A DNA stretch of 64,000 nucleotides from Tolypeutes matacus (Eukaryota > Chordata > Mammalia > Cingulata > Chlamyphoridae): NCBI GenBank assembly GCA_026826555.1, contig JAKSZT010038599.1, positions 399,727 through 463,726 on the forward strand. Reading direction: 5' to 3'. Below, one piece after another: positions 10,387 through 22,479 of the stretch. The notes under the pieces are model-generated. The model made no database searches and was not told the origin of the DNA. It saw only the letters and a list, made by a program, of their open reading frames with translations. Both the position numbers and the translations under genes were made by a program. Numbering within the stretch: the first letter of the stretch is position 1; the number at the start of each line of letters is the position of its first letter.

Positions 10387-11820
10387 TTCACCTTTGTAAA
10401 AGTTGACTTATATAAAGTAATACTTGCTTTTGGATTTGGATTTCTCATTGACAGCTATGTTTTTCTTCTAATTCTTTTTTTTTTTTTTTTAACTGAGTTA
10501 TTACCTTTTAATATAGTTAAGAATCTTGAAGGAACTGTTCAAATGACCTGAAGGTTGTATTTAATTCCGGAAGCACTTCACTTGAACCATGAATTATTTT
10601 ATTAAGGTTAATATATCAGAAGATCCTAATTGTTTTATCAATAGTTCCCCCAAAGTGTAAGTGATTAAATACAAGCAAAACCAAGGCATTGTCTTTCTTA
10701 CACTCACTTTCTTTTGGGCAAAGCAATGTGGAACATATTTCTCACTGTTTCTGAAGCATTGCTGTATATTTACTTGAGAATCCAAATGCTGTAGTAATGA
10801 ATATCAGTGGTGATCAAGACATTGACTATGCAGGCATGTTCAAGAGTTACTCTTTTAAGGTAAATATATCAGTGAATCAGGTATGAATGAATTGCAATCA
10901 TGAGCCCTCCACTACAAAAATAAAATGGATTCTTACTTATCAAATGTAAAGATAGCATTATGTTTGTATCCCCAGCGAATTCGGTATATTCACTTAAGAT
11001 CAGAATGTAAAATTAGGCTTTCTACATGTAATCAGAAACCACAAACATTGTATTTCTGGATGCTGCCTGCATTTTTAAAGATATCATGGAGCAAAGTGTT
11101 CTGACGAAATATTCTACTCCACTCCTTGGCACAACCCATCACGTATTGTCAAAGTCATTCATCTATTTGGAAAACCAAAAGAGGAAATTTGTTGAATCTG
11201 GCATACCTTGGAAATTCCAGTTACTTGAGAGTGCTATGAGAGAGGCTTTCCCATCTTAAGTATTTTGCAAATCCCAAATTGAGATACTTAATTAGAGCTT
11301 AAATTTGTGGAAACTCTCTGAAGTAAGAGAGGTCTCAACTCCGATTCTTTTTTTCATGAAGAAGCAAAAACAGGCTTAGCTACTGTGGCCTCTTTGAAGA
11401 GTCTAAAGTGACATGGGCACATTCTTTTCTTAGCCAGTGTAGGAAGAAGAGGTGGACATGCAGACAAATCTGAGTGTTGGTATCTGAAGCAAATGAGAAA
11501 GATCCAAATACTTACTAAGGCTGTTGGAAGGATAGAAGAGATAGCAGTACTGTCTAAATGAACACACAATCTGTAAAGGGGTTAAATCCAACTATAAATA
11601 GTTAATTTGGGGAAGGAGTACAATTGATACCTTCAAAAATTACAGAGAAGCACTAAAATTGCATTTCCTTGTCTAAAATATTTAGTAGTTTTCTAATGGA
11701 TTTGTTAAGAAGAAGATGTTTCAATAATAAATGTTTTGTGCTTCTTAATTGGCAAGTAAAGCCAGATAACTTTTTTTTTTTTTTCAAGTCATCCTGCTCA
11801 GATCTGCCCCTCTTTCTCTC

Positions 11821-11844
11821 TTATTTATTTATTTATTTATTTTT
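11821..11844 (+). repeat. (TTAT)n microsatellite
   Basis: About six units of TTAT, reading 'ttatttatttatttatttat' and onward. Confidence 0.9.
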
Positions 11845-12794
11845 CTCTTCAGGATAACTTAGACACATTTCCTAAAAGAACACTATTTGGCCGATTTCCA
11901 TCTGGCATTCTTCCCCTTTTATTTTCACTGAAAAGTGTGGAGTGTAATTTTTAATGCTATTTCTGAGTAAATTCAGCTTTCAATTCAACCCCCATTTTTC
12001 ACAAGTAGTTACCACTTTTTGTGGAAAAAGTAAATAGAACTCTAGGTCTAACTGGGTAGAAACAGACAAAAACAAATTGCAGAAATTTGGGCTCACTAAT
12101 TTCTAGTAATCTTTTGTATGCTTTAGAATACAAATGTGTCATGTGAGAAATTCCATCTGTGTGAAAGAATTGAGTATTCTACACACAGTTAATTAGAAAA
12201 TTGTCAAGACATATGTTGCTTTTACAAACGTCTTTGTATTTATTGTTTTGCAGATGATAACAAAAATTATAATGGTGCTAAATTATGAAAAACCTCTCGA
12301 CTTAAAGGTCTTCATCAGTGACTAATTGTTACTATTTGTAACCCATTTTAAAAGCAAATAAAGCACCCATCTGGTAATTCTATTAATGGTTTCTATATTA
12401 AAACGACTACTGGTCCTCAAAAAGAAAATATGCAATTATGAAATATTCATATTCGTCTGACTCTTGAAAAGCTTACAAATGTATTTGGCAAAATAGAGTT
12501 TATCACTCCTTTTTTAGTTCTCTATGAAGCTTCTAACCTTTTTGAAAAATGAAATTAGATTGATGATGTAGCTATCCATATTCAACAAAATGGAAAATTA
12601 GAGCAATTATCTGGATAAATCAAGGCAAAAAAGAAACATTTGTAATTAATAATTTGGTGAGCAGTAGTTCCCCATTCCCCCAAACTGTCTGTGTTTTTCA
12701 GTGTAGAATTTATAGGCCTAGATAACACACGCCTCTGCACTGAAGAAGCAGGAAAGGGAAGCACTATTCCTGGCTTTGTTTTTTTTTCAAAATC

Positions 12795-12965
12795 TTTGAC
12801 TTTGAGCAAACCTCTGTACTTCTCTGATCCTCACTTTCTATCCTGGTCAAATGCCAGAATTTTCTGTTAGCTTTTTATGCTGTTTGGAGAATTAAAGAAA
12901 TGAAGATTATGAAAAGGTTTTGTAAAAGTAAGTCCCTCATAGGAGGCTTCTGCAATAGGACAATA
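12795..12965 (+). repeat. MIR SINE relic (weak)
   Basis: 'tctgatcctcactttctatc', 'gctgtttggagaattaaaga' and 'aagtccctcataggaggctt' follow MIR order but are highly diverged. Confidence 0.4.
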
Positions 12966-15900
12966 TTTATTGTCCACCTCCAGGCTAAACTATTTTATTT
13001 CTGAGGAGAAATGATATATAGGCTTGTTCCGGCCATGCTTCATTCTGAGCCTTGACCCCTTAAAAGTCTGTGAATATGTAATAATTATGCATCTGCTGAT
13101 TTCAGAGGCATTCTGCGTGGACCTACAAGGTGTTGAGTGTGGAACCTATTCTTCCGTTAGTCTTTTGCCCTTGAGCCCCAGGGAGCTTTTTGGCAGAGGC
13201 AGAAGAGCGTTCGTCTCGGTGTATATGATGTAAAACGCACATATGCTGCCTTGGGCCCTAACGCTCTAGAACTTGTACTAGAGTTACTTGTACTCTTCTT
13301 GGGAGTTACTTGTACTCTTCTGGCTTTGTGATGCCATCTCACTCCTCTTTGTACGTGCCTGGAATGCAAATGCTGTTTCTCTTCTGGCTGCATTTTTCCT
13401 TGTTCTTCAATGTGCAGCTCAGTTCCATATGGTAGGATTGCAGGTGATTGAGAAAATTTTTGTCCTCAGTTCTTTGCTTTTATAGTTCTTTTTTGTGACT
13501 TGTATAATAAAAATGACATTTATAGTTCAAAACTGAAAGGCTGTGCTTATAATCTGAATCAGAGTTAGGAGTGTCCCCCATGTGTTTCCATAGCACAAGT
13601 ATTCCTCTCTCCTAATAATTATCTATGTGTGCTAGACTATTTGTCTGACTCAGAAGCTCCTGTGTCATATGTACTTTTATATCTGCTAATATGCCCATAA
13701 TAGTAATTTAAAAATGTCAGTTGAATGAATGAAGAATAACTTGTGTATGTAGTTTGTTTTAGTTTAGTAAGTGGATATGGGCATTATTAAATAACTTATA
13801 ATCAATTAGATTATACTATCCTGTACACAGGTTCTTAGTTTATTTTGTGGTTTTGTACTCACTGAAAATCAATGATATATGCATTTTAAAGTATAATCTT
13901 CTTTTAGACAACTTCTCATTCTCTAATTTCTGCTTTTATTGTACTATGTAAAATATTTTCATGTTGAGGCTTATGGCTAAAACTTAACATTGAGTCAATG
14001 TGGAAATATAAGGACACAACTCAGGAAATCCAGTGATGGGTCTTTGTAATGGATTACCATTACAGATAATTTCTAGCTTTTTGTCCCTGCCATGTAAAAA
14101 CTGGGGACCAGACAACTAGATATATTTGAATGAATCAGAAGTTTCAAATATTCCTCTCATGTGGAAAGTTATTGTAAACTTTACTGGAAAGATGTTTTCC
14201 CCTAGAGTGGCAGGTGTGGTACTTGGTATGAGTTGGAAAAGTTAAACATACTTTCATTTGGTTCAATTCAACCCACATTTTTTTATATACCAAATAATTT
14301 ATGAGTTTCTCTAGATATGAAAGTAAATAAGGTCTTGACCCTGTCATCAAGGAACTTGCATTAACTTTAGAGGAGTGAAATGTAATCAATTCCCTGTTTA
14401 AAGAAAAAGTGAAATGTTTATCAGCAACAGTCAGCAAATGCCTATTGAAGACTGTTCTTTGTTTGGCACTGTGGTGTGTGCTATTAAAGTGCTATGGGAA
14501 GAAAGTAGGGTGGAATCTATTTAATCCTGGTGTTGGAAGGGGGCATTGAAGGCTCACTTTTCCCTTGTGTACATTAGGCAAAATGCCTAAGGCCCATGAT
14601 ACTTTTAGGGACCCATGATAATGTTTTAATTTCCTTTAACATCAGAAGTTGAAACAAGGAACATTTAAGTCAAAGAAAATGCTTTTTATAGTATTAATAT
14701 GTTTGTCTTTATACCAACACAGTTGTAAAGTATAATTCTTAAGATTTTTTTGTTTTATAGAGAGAGGTCCACAAAGGCAGAAATTAGACCTTGAAAGTCA
14801 TAATACTATCCTCAGTTGTGGGGAGGTGGCAGCTAGTAGAGGGTAGGGAAAAGATTTGAGTACCTTAGCTGGGCCTTGAAAGAACAGTAATATTTCACTA
14901 GGTAGAGAAGGGACAGGAAGGCCTTGTAAGAGGAAGGATTAGCCAAAGCCAAGGCCCAGACTTGTGAAAATATTGGGGGATGTTATGCAGGGATGCACAA
15001 GACATGGCTGTATATTAAAAGTTTGGTGCCCAATTGAGTTTGCCATTCAGCGGACAAAGGCATATATATGCAAAGCTCTAGTTGTACAGTAGGAGATCAA
15101 TGCCTATTTCAAGAAACGGGCTTAAGACACATGCTCCTGACTCTTAAAGATTCCTGAGAATTAAACTTTGTAACTAGACTATTTAAGTAAGCAAGTCTGT
15201 TTAAGCAAGTCCACCATGGTAAAATACTGTTTAGTGTTCTGCATAATGTATTTCAGAGAAGGGTTGCAGGTGTAGTAAAGATTGGAGATTCTCTTTAAGC
15301 CTTAACATCTTTATGTGTCAATCATTTTGGATTTATCACTATTTGCTTTGTTTATTTTCCATGAACATTTTGAAAATACTACTTAGCAATATAGCACTTC
15401 AAAATTATATTTAAATTAACATAACCATTCCTCTCCTCAGATATCCACTCAGACTTAGTTAAATACTCTAGTCAAATTGTATGGAAATATCTATCAGTAG
15501 ATCAATAAACCTACCTTTGTTTTCAGAAAAAATTCAAAACCCAAATTTGACAAATGGGTCTTATTGCAGTTCATATTGATGAAGTGTGTTAAACTATTTT
15601 CAAAATAAAAGCATAAAGCAAAATTTCATTCTATTATATGCTACTGTTTTAATTTCATTCCAGCTATGAGCAATTTCTAAAAGGGTGAGTGTAGTCTACA
15701 TTTTCTCAGTTTTATTCTCAATATTATCTTCTTTTCTTTCCCCCTCATGTATTGAAGGAAAACATCTAATTTATATTGACAGAATAACATTAAGGCTACT
15801 TACATTTTGTTTTTGTTATTACAAAAGCTGTAGCAAATAGCAGGTGAGTTGATGAATTTAATTTTTAAACTAAGTAAACATGCACATATTAAATTCTCTG

Positions 15901-17039
15901 TCATAAATATAATCAGGCTTTTAATTAGAAAATGAAGGAAACACAATTCTAAGCATTATGAAGATTTATTGCACTTCGGGTGGTTATCACATCTAGGGAG
16001 CTAACTCCATCAGAATGCAGTATCTCTTCTTCTAATCCTGACTGGAATTTTTTGCAAATCAATTTTACTGAGTATACAGGAGAGCCATTAGAAAGGGTGG
16101 GTCATAAGCATCATCTTCGAACCTAAAAGATACCCACCCTTCTTATGAGAAAGTAGAAGGAATGTTAGATATTGAAATCTGTTTTCAAATATGGGTTGAA
16201 AACCACTAGTTTTAAAAACACGTTTTCCATTTGTTCCGTAGTGACTTGCAACTCTGGAAATTTTGAAGGGAAGGCAGAAAAAGACATTAGCAAAAAGTGA
16301 ACCATTTGTTATGGAATATTACTCATTGTGTGAGAAGGCAAGACTTTCATCAATCTTTGGCTCCTCTGAAATAAATAACTTTAATTCACTCAAGCAAACA
16401 TTGAATTACTAAAACATTATGCTAAAAACTGGGCATATGGAACCATAAAAGGCACAGTTGCTGTCCTCAAGAAGTTTATGTGCTATTAGGAAAAATGTAA
16501 ATCCAGTGAAAACACAGTGGTCTGGCTGTACTGCAGGAAAGGCCCTGAACTTGGGCTTGGGTAGTCAGAGAAGGTTCCTGAATCCAAGGAAGTGAATCTT
16601 ATCTTGCTCAAAGAGTTGCTGTTGTTTTTCAGAATTGGGTAAATATTCAAAACACAGGCAAAACACTCATTTGATTAATTTACAATCATGCTGTATAAAT
16701 GTTTAATAATTATTTAAAGCCATATGCCTAGTTTTGTCTATGTCTGAAATTATGAAATTTTGACTCCATTTCTATATTATTTTTATATTTTTGTGGGCAA
16801 ATGCACTTTAATACCATAGCTTCTTATTACTTATATTTACATATAGGTAATATTATTATGTATTTACTATGCATATCTCTATTAAATATGTAATGTAAAC
16901 ATTAAATTTATACTTATATGTCTACGTTCAATAGGCTATATATGTCTATGAAATATATATTAAAGAGGAATCAAATACCATTGTAAATACACTTTGAAAA
17001 TATTTTTCCTCAAGTCTTTGCATTTTTTAAATAATATAT
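12966..17039. other. Unannotated AT-rich DNA
   Basis: No gene. A 22-bp near-perfect tandem duplication lies at 13281-13324 ('gagttacttgtactcttct' twice). Stretches near 14430-14950 and 16390-16580 resemble a common but unnamed mammalian interspersed repeat. The end (16790-17050) is an A/T-only tract. Confidence 0.45.
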
Positions 17040-17057
17040 ATATATTTATATATTTAA

Positions 17058-18650
17058 AAAGATACTTAGATTACATAAATGTTACACAAAAATTATAGGG
17101 ATTCCCATATGCCCCACGTCCCACACCTCTCATAACCTCCCACATACTTCTTTCATTAGTGTGGCATATCACCTGCAATGGATATACACATCCTGGGGCT
17201 TTGCCACTAAGCATGGACCATAGTTCATATGCCCACACTTTCTCCCACACAGTTCTGCATGTTATATGCTGATATAAAATGGCCTATGTCTGTCGCTGCA
17301 ATGTCACTCAGGATAATTCCCAAGTCCAAAAAACGCCCCTGTATTACAGTTGCTTTTCCCTCTCCCTGCCCCCAAAGCATCCAGTGGCCACTGGCTCCAC
17401 ATTAATGCTGTAATTTCTTCTATTACTTGAATCACAATATGTCTATAACAGAATACCAGTAAGTCCACTCTAGTCTATAGCTCTCCCCCCAATCCTGAGG
17501 CGTCTGGGATGGTGATGTCCACTCCACTTCCAGCTGAGAGGGGCTTATATCCCATGGATAAGATAGATGGGATTATACTGCCTGCAGCTGCAGACTCTCT
17601 TCATTCCCTGGGATGGCCGTTGTCCATTATCATCTCCCCTCCAGGTGTCCTGGGTGAGTCCATTGAGCAGTAGAGTAGGAGTTGCAGCTGCATCAAGATC
17701 CTGGCCCAGCTGGCACATGGGCAGGCCAAAGACTCCAGTCTCTGGAAGTATACCTACAAACTCCAGAACCACATATAGGTTTGAATAGAAGGGACTGATG
17801 GACCATGTGCAGGGAGGACATATTTGAGTCCAACTCTGTCACTCTCAGGAGCACAGATTCCAAAGTAGGGCTCATTGATAAGAAGCAAACTCTGGAGCTC
17901 TCTGTCCTGATATAGAACCTGGGTGTCTCCAGAGCCCTCAGGAGCCAGTCTACTTGGGGTGATATCCACATTAGAATCCTATGAGGTCCTACTGAGATGT
18001 GCATAAGCGTCACCTCTGGGATGACCTCCCGACTCACTTCGAAGTCTCTTAGCCATATGAACTCATTTGTCTTTACCTTTCTCCCCTTTTATTCAAGGTT
18101 TTTTCCAGTCGTATTGCCAGTTGGCACTAGGTAGTAATTCTTTGTTGCCAGGGAGGCTCATCCCTGGGAGTCATGTCCCACGCTGGTCAAGGTAATGCAT
18201 TCATATGCTGAGTTTGGCTTAGAGAGAGGCCACATTTGAGCAACAAGGAGGCTCTCAGGAGGCAACCCTTAGGCACCCCATAACAATAGGCTAAGTTTCA
18301 GTTTGAAGAGCAAAGTCTCATAATAACAAGATCCCATCAGTGGATCATTCTCCTTAGCCAGACACTGACCAGTGCACTTAGGGAACTGTTGCTGCTCCTT
18401 TAGAGAATGTGGCAGAGCTCTCCAGGATGGGAATTCAGTATTCTCTCATTTATTGAGTGATTTTCACCCACTGCGACCATGCCTTGAGAGCCTTTGAACA
18501 ATTTTGTATACCTTTTATGTATGTTTAGGTGTACTTCCTCCCATGAAACCCCCATCTCTGACACCCCCCCCCACCAATGATCCTCTCCCACCTCAGTTAT
18601 AACCTTTCTGTGATCCAAAGCTTCTTTAAAGATGAAGCCAATACAATAGC
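17058..18650 (-). mobile_element. L1 3' UTR / 3' terminus, xenarthran-type
   Basis: This non-coding block is the 3' part of an L1 on the minus strand. The first 26 bases from 17060 recur exactly at 29339-29364. The next 0.7 kb recurs at 21725-22440 in the same orientation. Segments such as 'ctcatccctgggagtcatgt' and 'atgctgagtttggcttagag' are ones I remember as frequent in xenarthran genomes. Open frames here are incidental. It may be the 3' UTR of the L1 body to the right or a separate truncated copy abutting it. Confidence 0.7.
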
Positions 18651-19899
18651 CAAGTACAATTAATAGGAAAATGAGATAATAATGATACGTTTAAATGTAA
18701 GAGATAAAATACTTGAAAACTTAAGAAAAACAACAACTAAAAATAAAATTAAAGGATTAGAATATTCAAAAAATGGGAAAAAAATTAAAAACAAAATTTT
18801 CTTTTGACATGTTGCCTTTTATCACTGTAATATCAGGTGTCTCTTCTGTACCGTGGCTTCTTCCCCCTCTCACTCCCCAGTGTCTCACTATTTTTCACTT
18901 AGTTTTCAAAGAAGTTTTAAGTCACAGCAAAGTCACACACAGAATACAAGAGACTCTCATATACCCAACCTCTTCTCCCTTTCCTCACTTCATATTAAAA
19001 TCTTTTTGTTATTTAGATTGTAACATTGTTATAACTGTTATACAGATAGTGAAACATAACTACTAAACATTGCCAATGGTTTACAGTATGGTTTACATTT
19101 TAGACCGTACAATTTTATACATTTTGATGATATTAACCATGTCCTGTGTCCATCACTGTAAGGTAATGAAGAACATTACCACTGACCACTAAATACTCCC
19201 CTGTTTGATCTATTCTGTTCTTCTCTCCCCATCCCCCTGGGGGCCCATGGCGACCCCCTGACTTGACTCATTGGATGACAAGATTCATAGTTACATGCAA
19301 CAAGAGGTCTTGACACACTGGTTTGTCCTTCCCTATTAGGAACCGCCCTTGCATATAAGAGATGCCCACCTGTCTGTTTCTGGACAAATCAGTCCTCCCA
19401 AAGATGGGAGTCCATCTCCTTTCTGCTCATTGTGTGGGTCTCCACCCACTGATACAACACATTATGACAGGATGAACACTCAGAAACTTCCTAGAAGCCT
19501 GTTCCAGATGCACCCTGTCCCGAATGCGCTCCCCAACCAACACCCTAAACCAGTGACACTGCCTTGTCATATTGTCATAAGAGCATTCCCACCTCTGCAC
19601 TTTAAACCTCATACCTACAAATCTCAAGTGTTCACCTGGTCCCTCTCTCATCTCTTCCCCCAGTATCCTGGGCATTCTAATCCACCTTCCCAATCTATCC
19701 ACCTATCAACCCTGCACCACCAAGCACAATAACATCACTACCCACTTGTCCTAACCCTTCAATATGCAGCTACACTCTATCACTACCATAGATTATGTTC
19801 GTATGGGTGATGGTTCACAACTTTCTCTTCTCTTCTCTTTCTTGTAACCTATCTTTTAGACTATGGTTCTTGGAGACTGCTCAATTTCCTTAATTCATA

Positions 19900-21567
19900 T
19901 CAGTGAGGTCATGTACTGCTTATCCTTCAATGCCTGGCTTGCTTCACTCAACATAAGGTCTTCAATATTCACCCATGTTATTCTGTGTGTTAACACTTTA
20001 TTCCTTCTAACAGCTGAGTAATATTCCATTGTATGTATGTACCACATTTTCTTTATCCATTCATCTGTTGATGGGTACTGGGGTTGCTTCCAACTTTTGG
20101 CAATAGTGAACTATGCCACTATAAACATTGGTGTCTATATATCTGTTTGTGACTTGGCTTTCAATTCTTCTGGGTATATACCCAGCAGTGGAATTGCTGG
20201 ATCATTCAGAAGATCTATAGTTAGTTTTTTTAGGAGCTGCCAAACTGTCCTCTACAGTGACTGGACTATTCCACAATCCCACCAGCAGTTGATGAGGGTT
20301 CCCATTCCTCCACATCCTCTCCAACACTTATAGTCTGCTGTTTTTTTAATAGCCACCATTATAATGAGTGTAAGATGGTATCTCATTGTAGTTTTGATTT
20401 GCATTTACCTAATAGCTAGCGATGTCAAGCATTTTTTCATGTGTTTTTTTAGCCATTTGTATTTCTTCCTTGGAGAGGCATGTTATCAGGTCACTTGCCC
20501 ATTTTTTAAATGGGTTGTTTGTCTTTTTATTTTTGAGGTGTAGGATCTCTTTATATATGCAGGATATTAGGCTCCTATCAGGTATATGGTTGCCAAATAT
20601 TTTCTCCCATTGGGTAGGCTGCTTTATTATTTTCTTGATAACATCTTTTGAGGTGCAGAAGTTTTTAATTTTGAGGAGATCCCATTTATCTATTTTTTCT
20701 TTTGCTGCTCGTGCTTTGGGTGTGAAGTTCATGAAACCATTTCCTATTACAAGGTCCTGTAGATGCTTCCCTACATTATCTTCCAAGGTCTTTATGGTTT
20801 TGGCTCTTGTATTTAGATCTTTTATCCATCTTGAGTTGATTTTTGCATAAAGTATGAAATGGTATTCTTCTCTCATTCTTTTGGATATTGATATCCAATT
20901 CTCCAAGCACCACTTTTTCCAGAGGCCATTCTCTCCCAAGGAGTAGGCATGGTAGCCTTGTCAAGTATCAGATGACTGTATATGCGAGGATTTTTATCAG
21001 AACTCTCAATTTGGTTCCATTGGTCAGTATGTCTATCTTTGTGCCAATTACATGCAGTTTTGACCACTGTAGCTTTGTAGTATGTTTTAAAGTCAGGTAG
21101 TGTGATACCTCCAACTTCATTTTTCTTTTTCAATATGTCTTTGGTGATTCAGGGCCTCTTACCCTTCCAAATAAATTTTGTAGTCAGTTTTTCCAGCTCC
21201 TTAAAAAATTATGTGTTGATTTTTATTGGGATTGCATTAAATCTGTAGATTAGTTTGTGTAGGTTAGTCATCCTGACGATGTTTAGTTTTCCTATCCATG
21301 AACAGGGAATATTCTTCCATGTATTTAAGTATTCTTTGATTTCTTTAACAGTGTTGTGTAGTTTTCAAGTCTTTTACATCTTTAGGTAAATTTATTCCTA
21401 GGTATTTGATTCTTTAGTTACTATTGTAAATGATATTTTTTTCTTGATTTCCTCCTCAGATTGCTCGTAATTGGTGACCAGAAATGCTACTGGTTTTTGA
21501 GCGCTGATCATATAACCTGCAATGTTACTGAATTTCTTTATAAGTTCTAGAAGCTTTGTTGTAGATT
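19900..21567 (-). pseudogene. L1 ORF2 3' part: connection region and C-terminal cysteine motif
   Basis: Frames on the minus strand translate to the L1 ORF2 C-terminal half. Landmarks are '[20 protein letters not shown]' (in 20873-21133), 'INSRWIKDL' and 'KKTNNPFKKWASDL' (in 20409-20939), and a cysteine-rich motif near 20270-20330 reading CWRGCGGMGTLINCWWDC. Human L1 has His where this copy has Asn before the CWWDC run, so the presumed zinc-binding set looks incomplete. The frame closes with 'TMEYYSAV' near 20020. Several frameshifts and stops break it. At its upstream (right) side it is cut by the nested L1. Confidence 0.85.
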
Positions 21568-21579
21568 TCTCAGGGCTTT

Positions 21580-22473
21580 TTTTTTTTTTTTTTTTTTTTT
21601 ATTGTGGGTAAAAATCAAAATTTTCACTATACATACCAACATTTGCAAAATGATATATAAATATATATGCATATATGTGCATTTGCTTACAAAAATGTTA
21701 TTTATGTATATATATAAATATATTTTAAGAGGTGTTTAGATATCCAAAATATTACACGGAACCCACTGGGATTCCCATGTTGCCCACCTCTCACACCTAC
21801 CACCACATCCCACACAAACATCTCCCACAAGTGTGGCCCACCACCCTCAATGGACTTACACATCCTGGGGCCTTGCCACCAACCATAGACCACAGTTCAC
21901 ACCGTAGACCACACTCTCTCCCACACAGTTCTGAGTGGTGTGTGCTGATTTAAAATGGCCTACATCCGTTGCCACAAAGGTACTCAGGACAACCTCCAAA
22001 TCCCAAAGAAGCCCCTGTATTTCAATTGCTCATCCGCTCCCTGCCCCAAAAGTGTCAAGTGGCCACTGGCTCCACCTCATTGTTATAATTTCCTCCATTG
22101 CTAGAATCACCATATGTGAACAACAGAATACCATCAAGTCCACTCTAGTCCATAGTTCTTCCCCCAATCCTGAGGGGGACTGGGATGCTGATGTCCACTC
22201 CACCTCCAAGTGAGAGAGGGCTTATATCCCATGGATATGGTGGGTGGGATGATCCTGCCTGCAGATGCAGGCCCTCTCCATTCCCTGGGATGGCCATTGC
22301 CCATCGTTGTCTCCTCTCCAGGTGACTTGGATGAGTCCATTGAGCTGTAGGATAGGAGTTGCAGCTCCACCAAAATTCCTTGCACACCTGGCACATAGGT
22401 AGGCCAGAGGCTCCAGTCTCTGAAAGTATACCTAAAAACTTCAGTGATGCTGAGGTTTTTAGGTATACTTTCA
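21580..22473 (-). mobile_element. Nested 5'-truncated L1 3' end inside ORF2
   Basis: A 24-base T-run (21577-21600) marks the tail of a minus-strand insertion. From about 21725 to 22440 it aligns with the L1 3' block at 17058-17770 at roughly 80 percent by eye. It splits the host ORF2 just after the reverse-transcriptase FADD motif: host codons for VES stop at 22480 and resume near 21567. The flanks carry an imperfect 12-bp target duplication, TCTCAGGGCTTT (21568-21579) and TTTCATGGCTTT (22469-22480), matching at 10 of 12. Its 5' end (22421-22473) is an inverted duplication. Bases 21601-21724 have no counterpart in the 17-kb copy. Confidence 0.85.
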
Positions 22474-22479
22474 TGGCTT

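Larger units (their letters stand above)
10136..12794. other. Unannotated AT-rich DNA with simple repeats
   Basis: No gene. It holds a perfect 21-bp tandem duplication at 10345-10386, T-runs near 10478 and 11771, and a (TTAT)n microsatellite at about 11821-11844. Confidence 0.5.

Noticed and set aside
14560..14640. Possible old DNA transposon ('ggcccatgatacttttaggg')
   Set aside because: Familiar phrase but no ends or target duplication to support a call.
19349..19732. 127-codon proline and histidine-rich frame
   Set aside because: Lies in the L1 3' UTR and has an overlapping antisense frame. Composition reflects C-rich repeat DNA.
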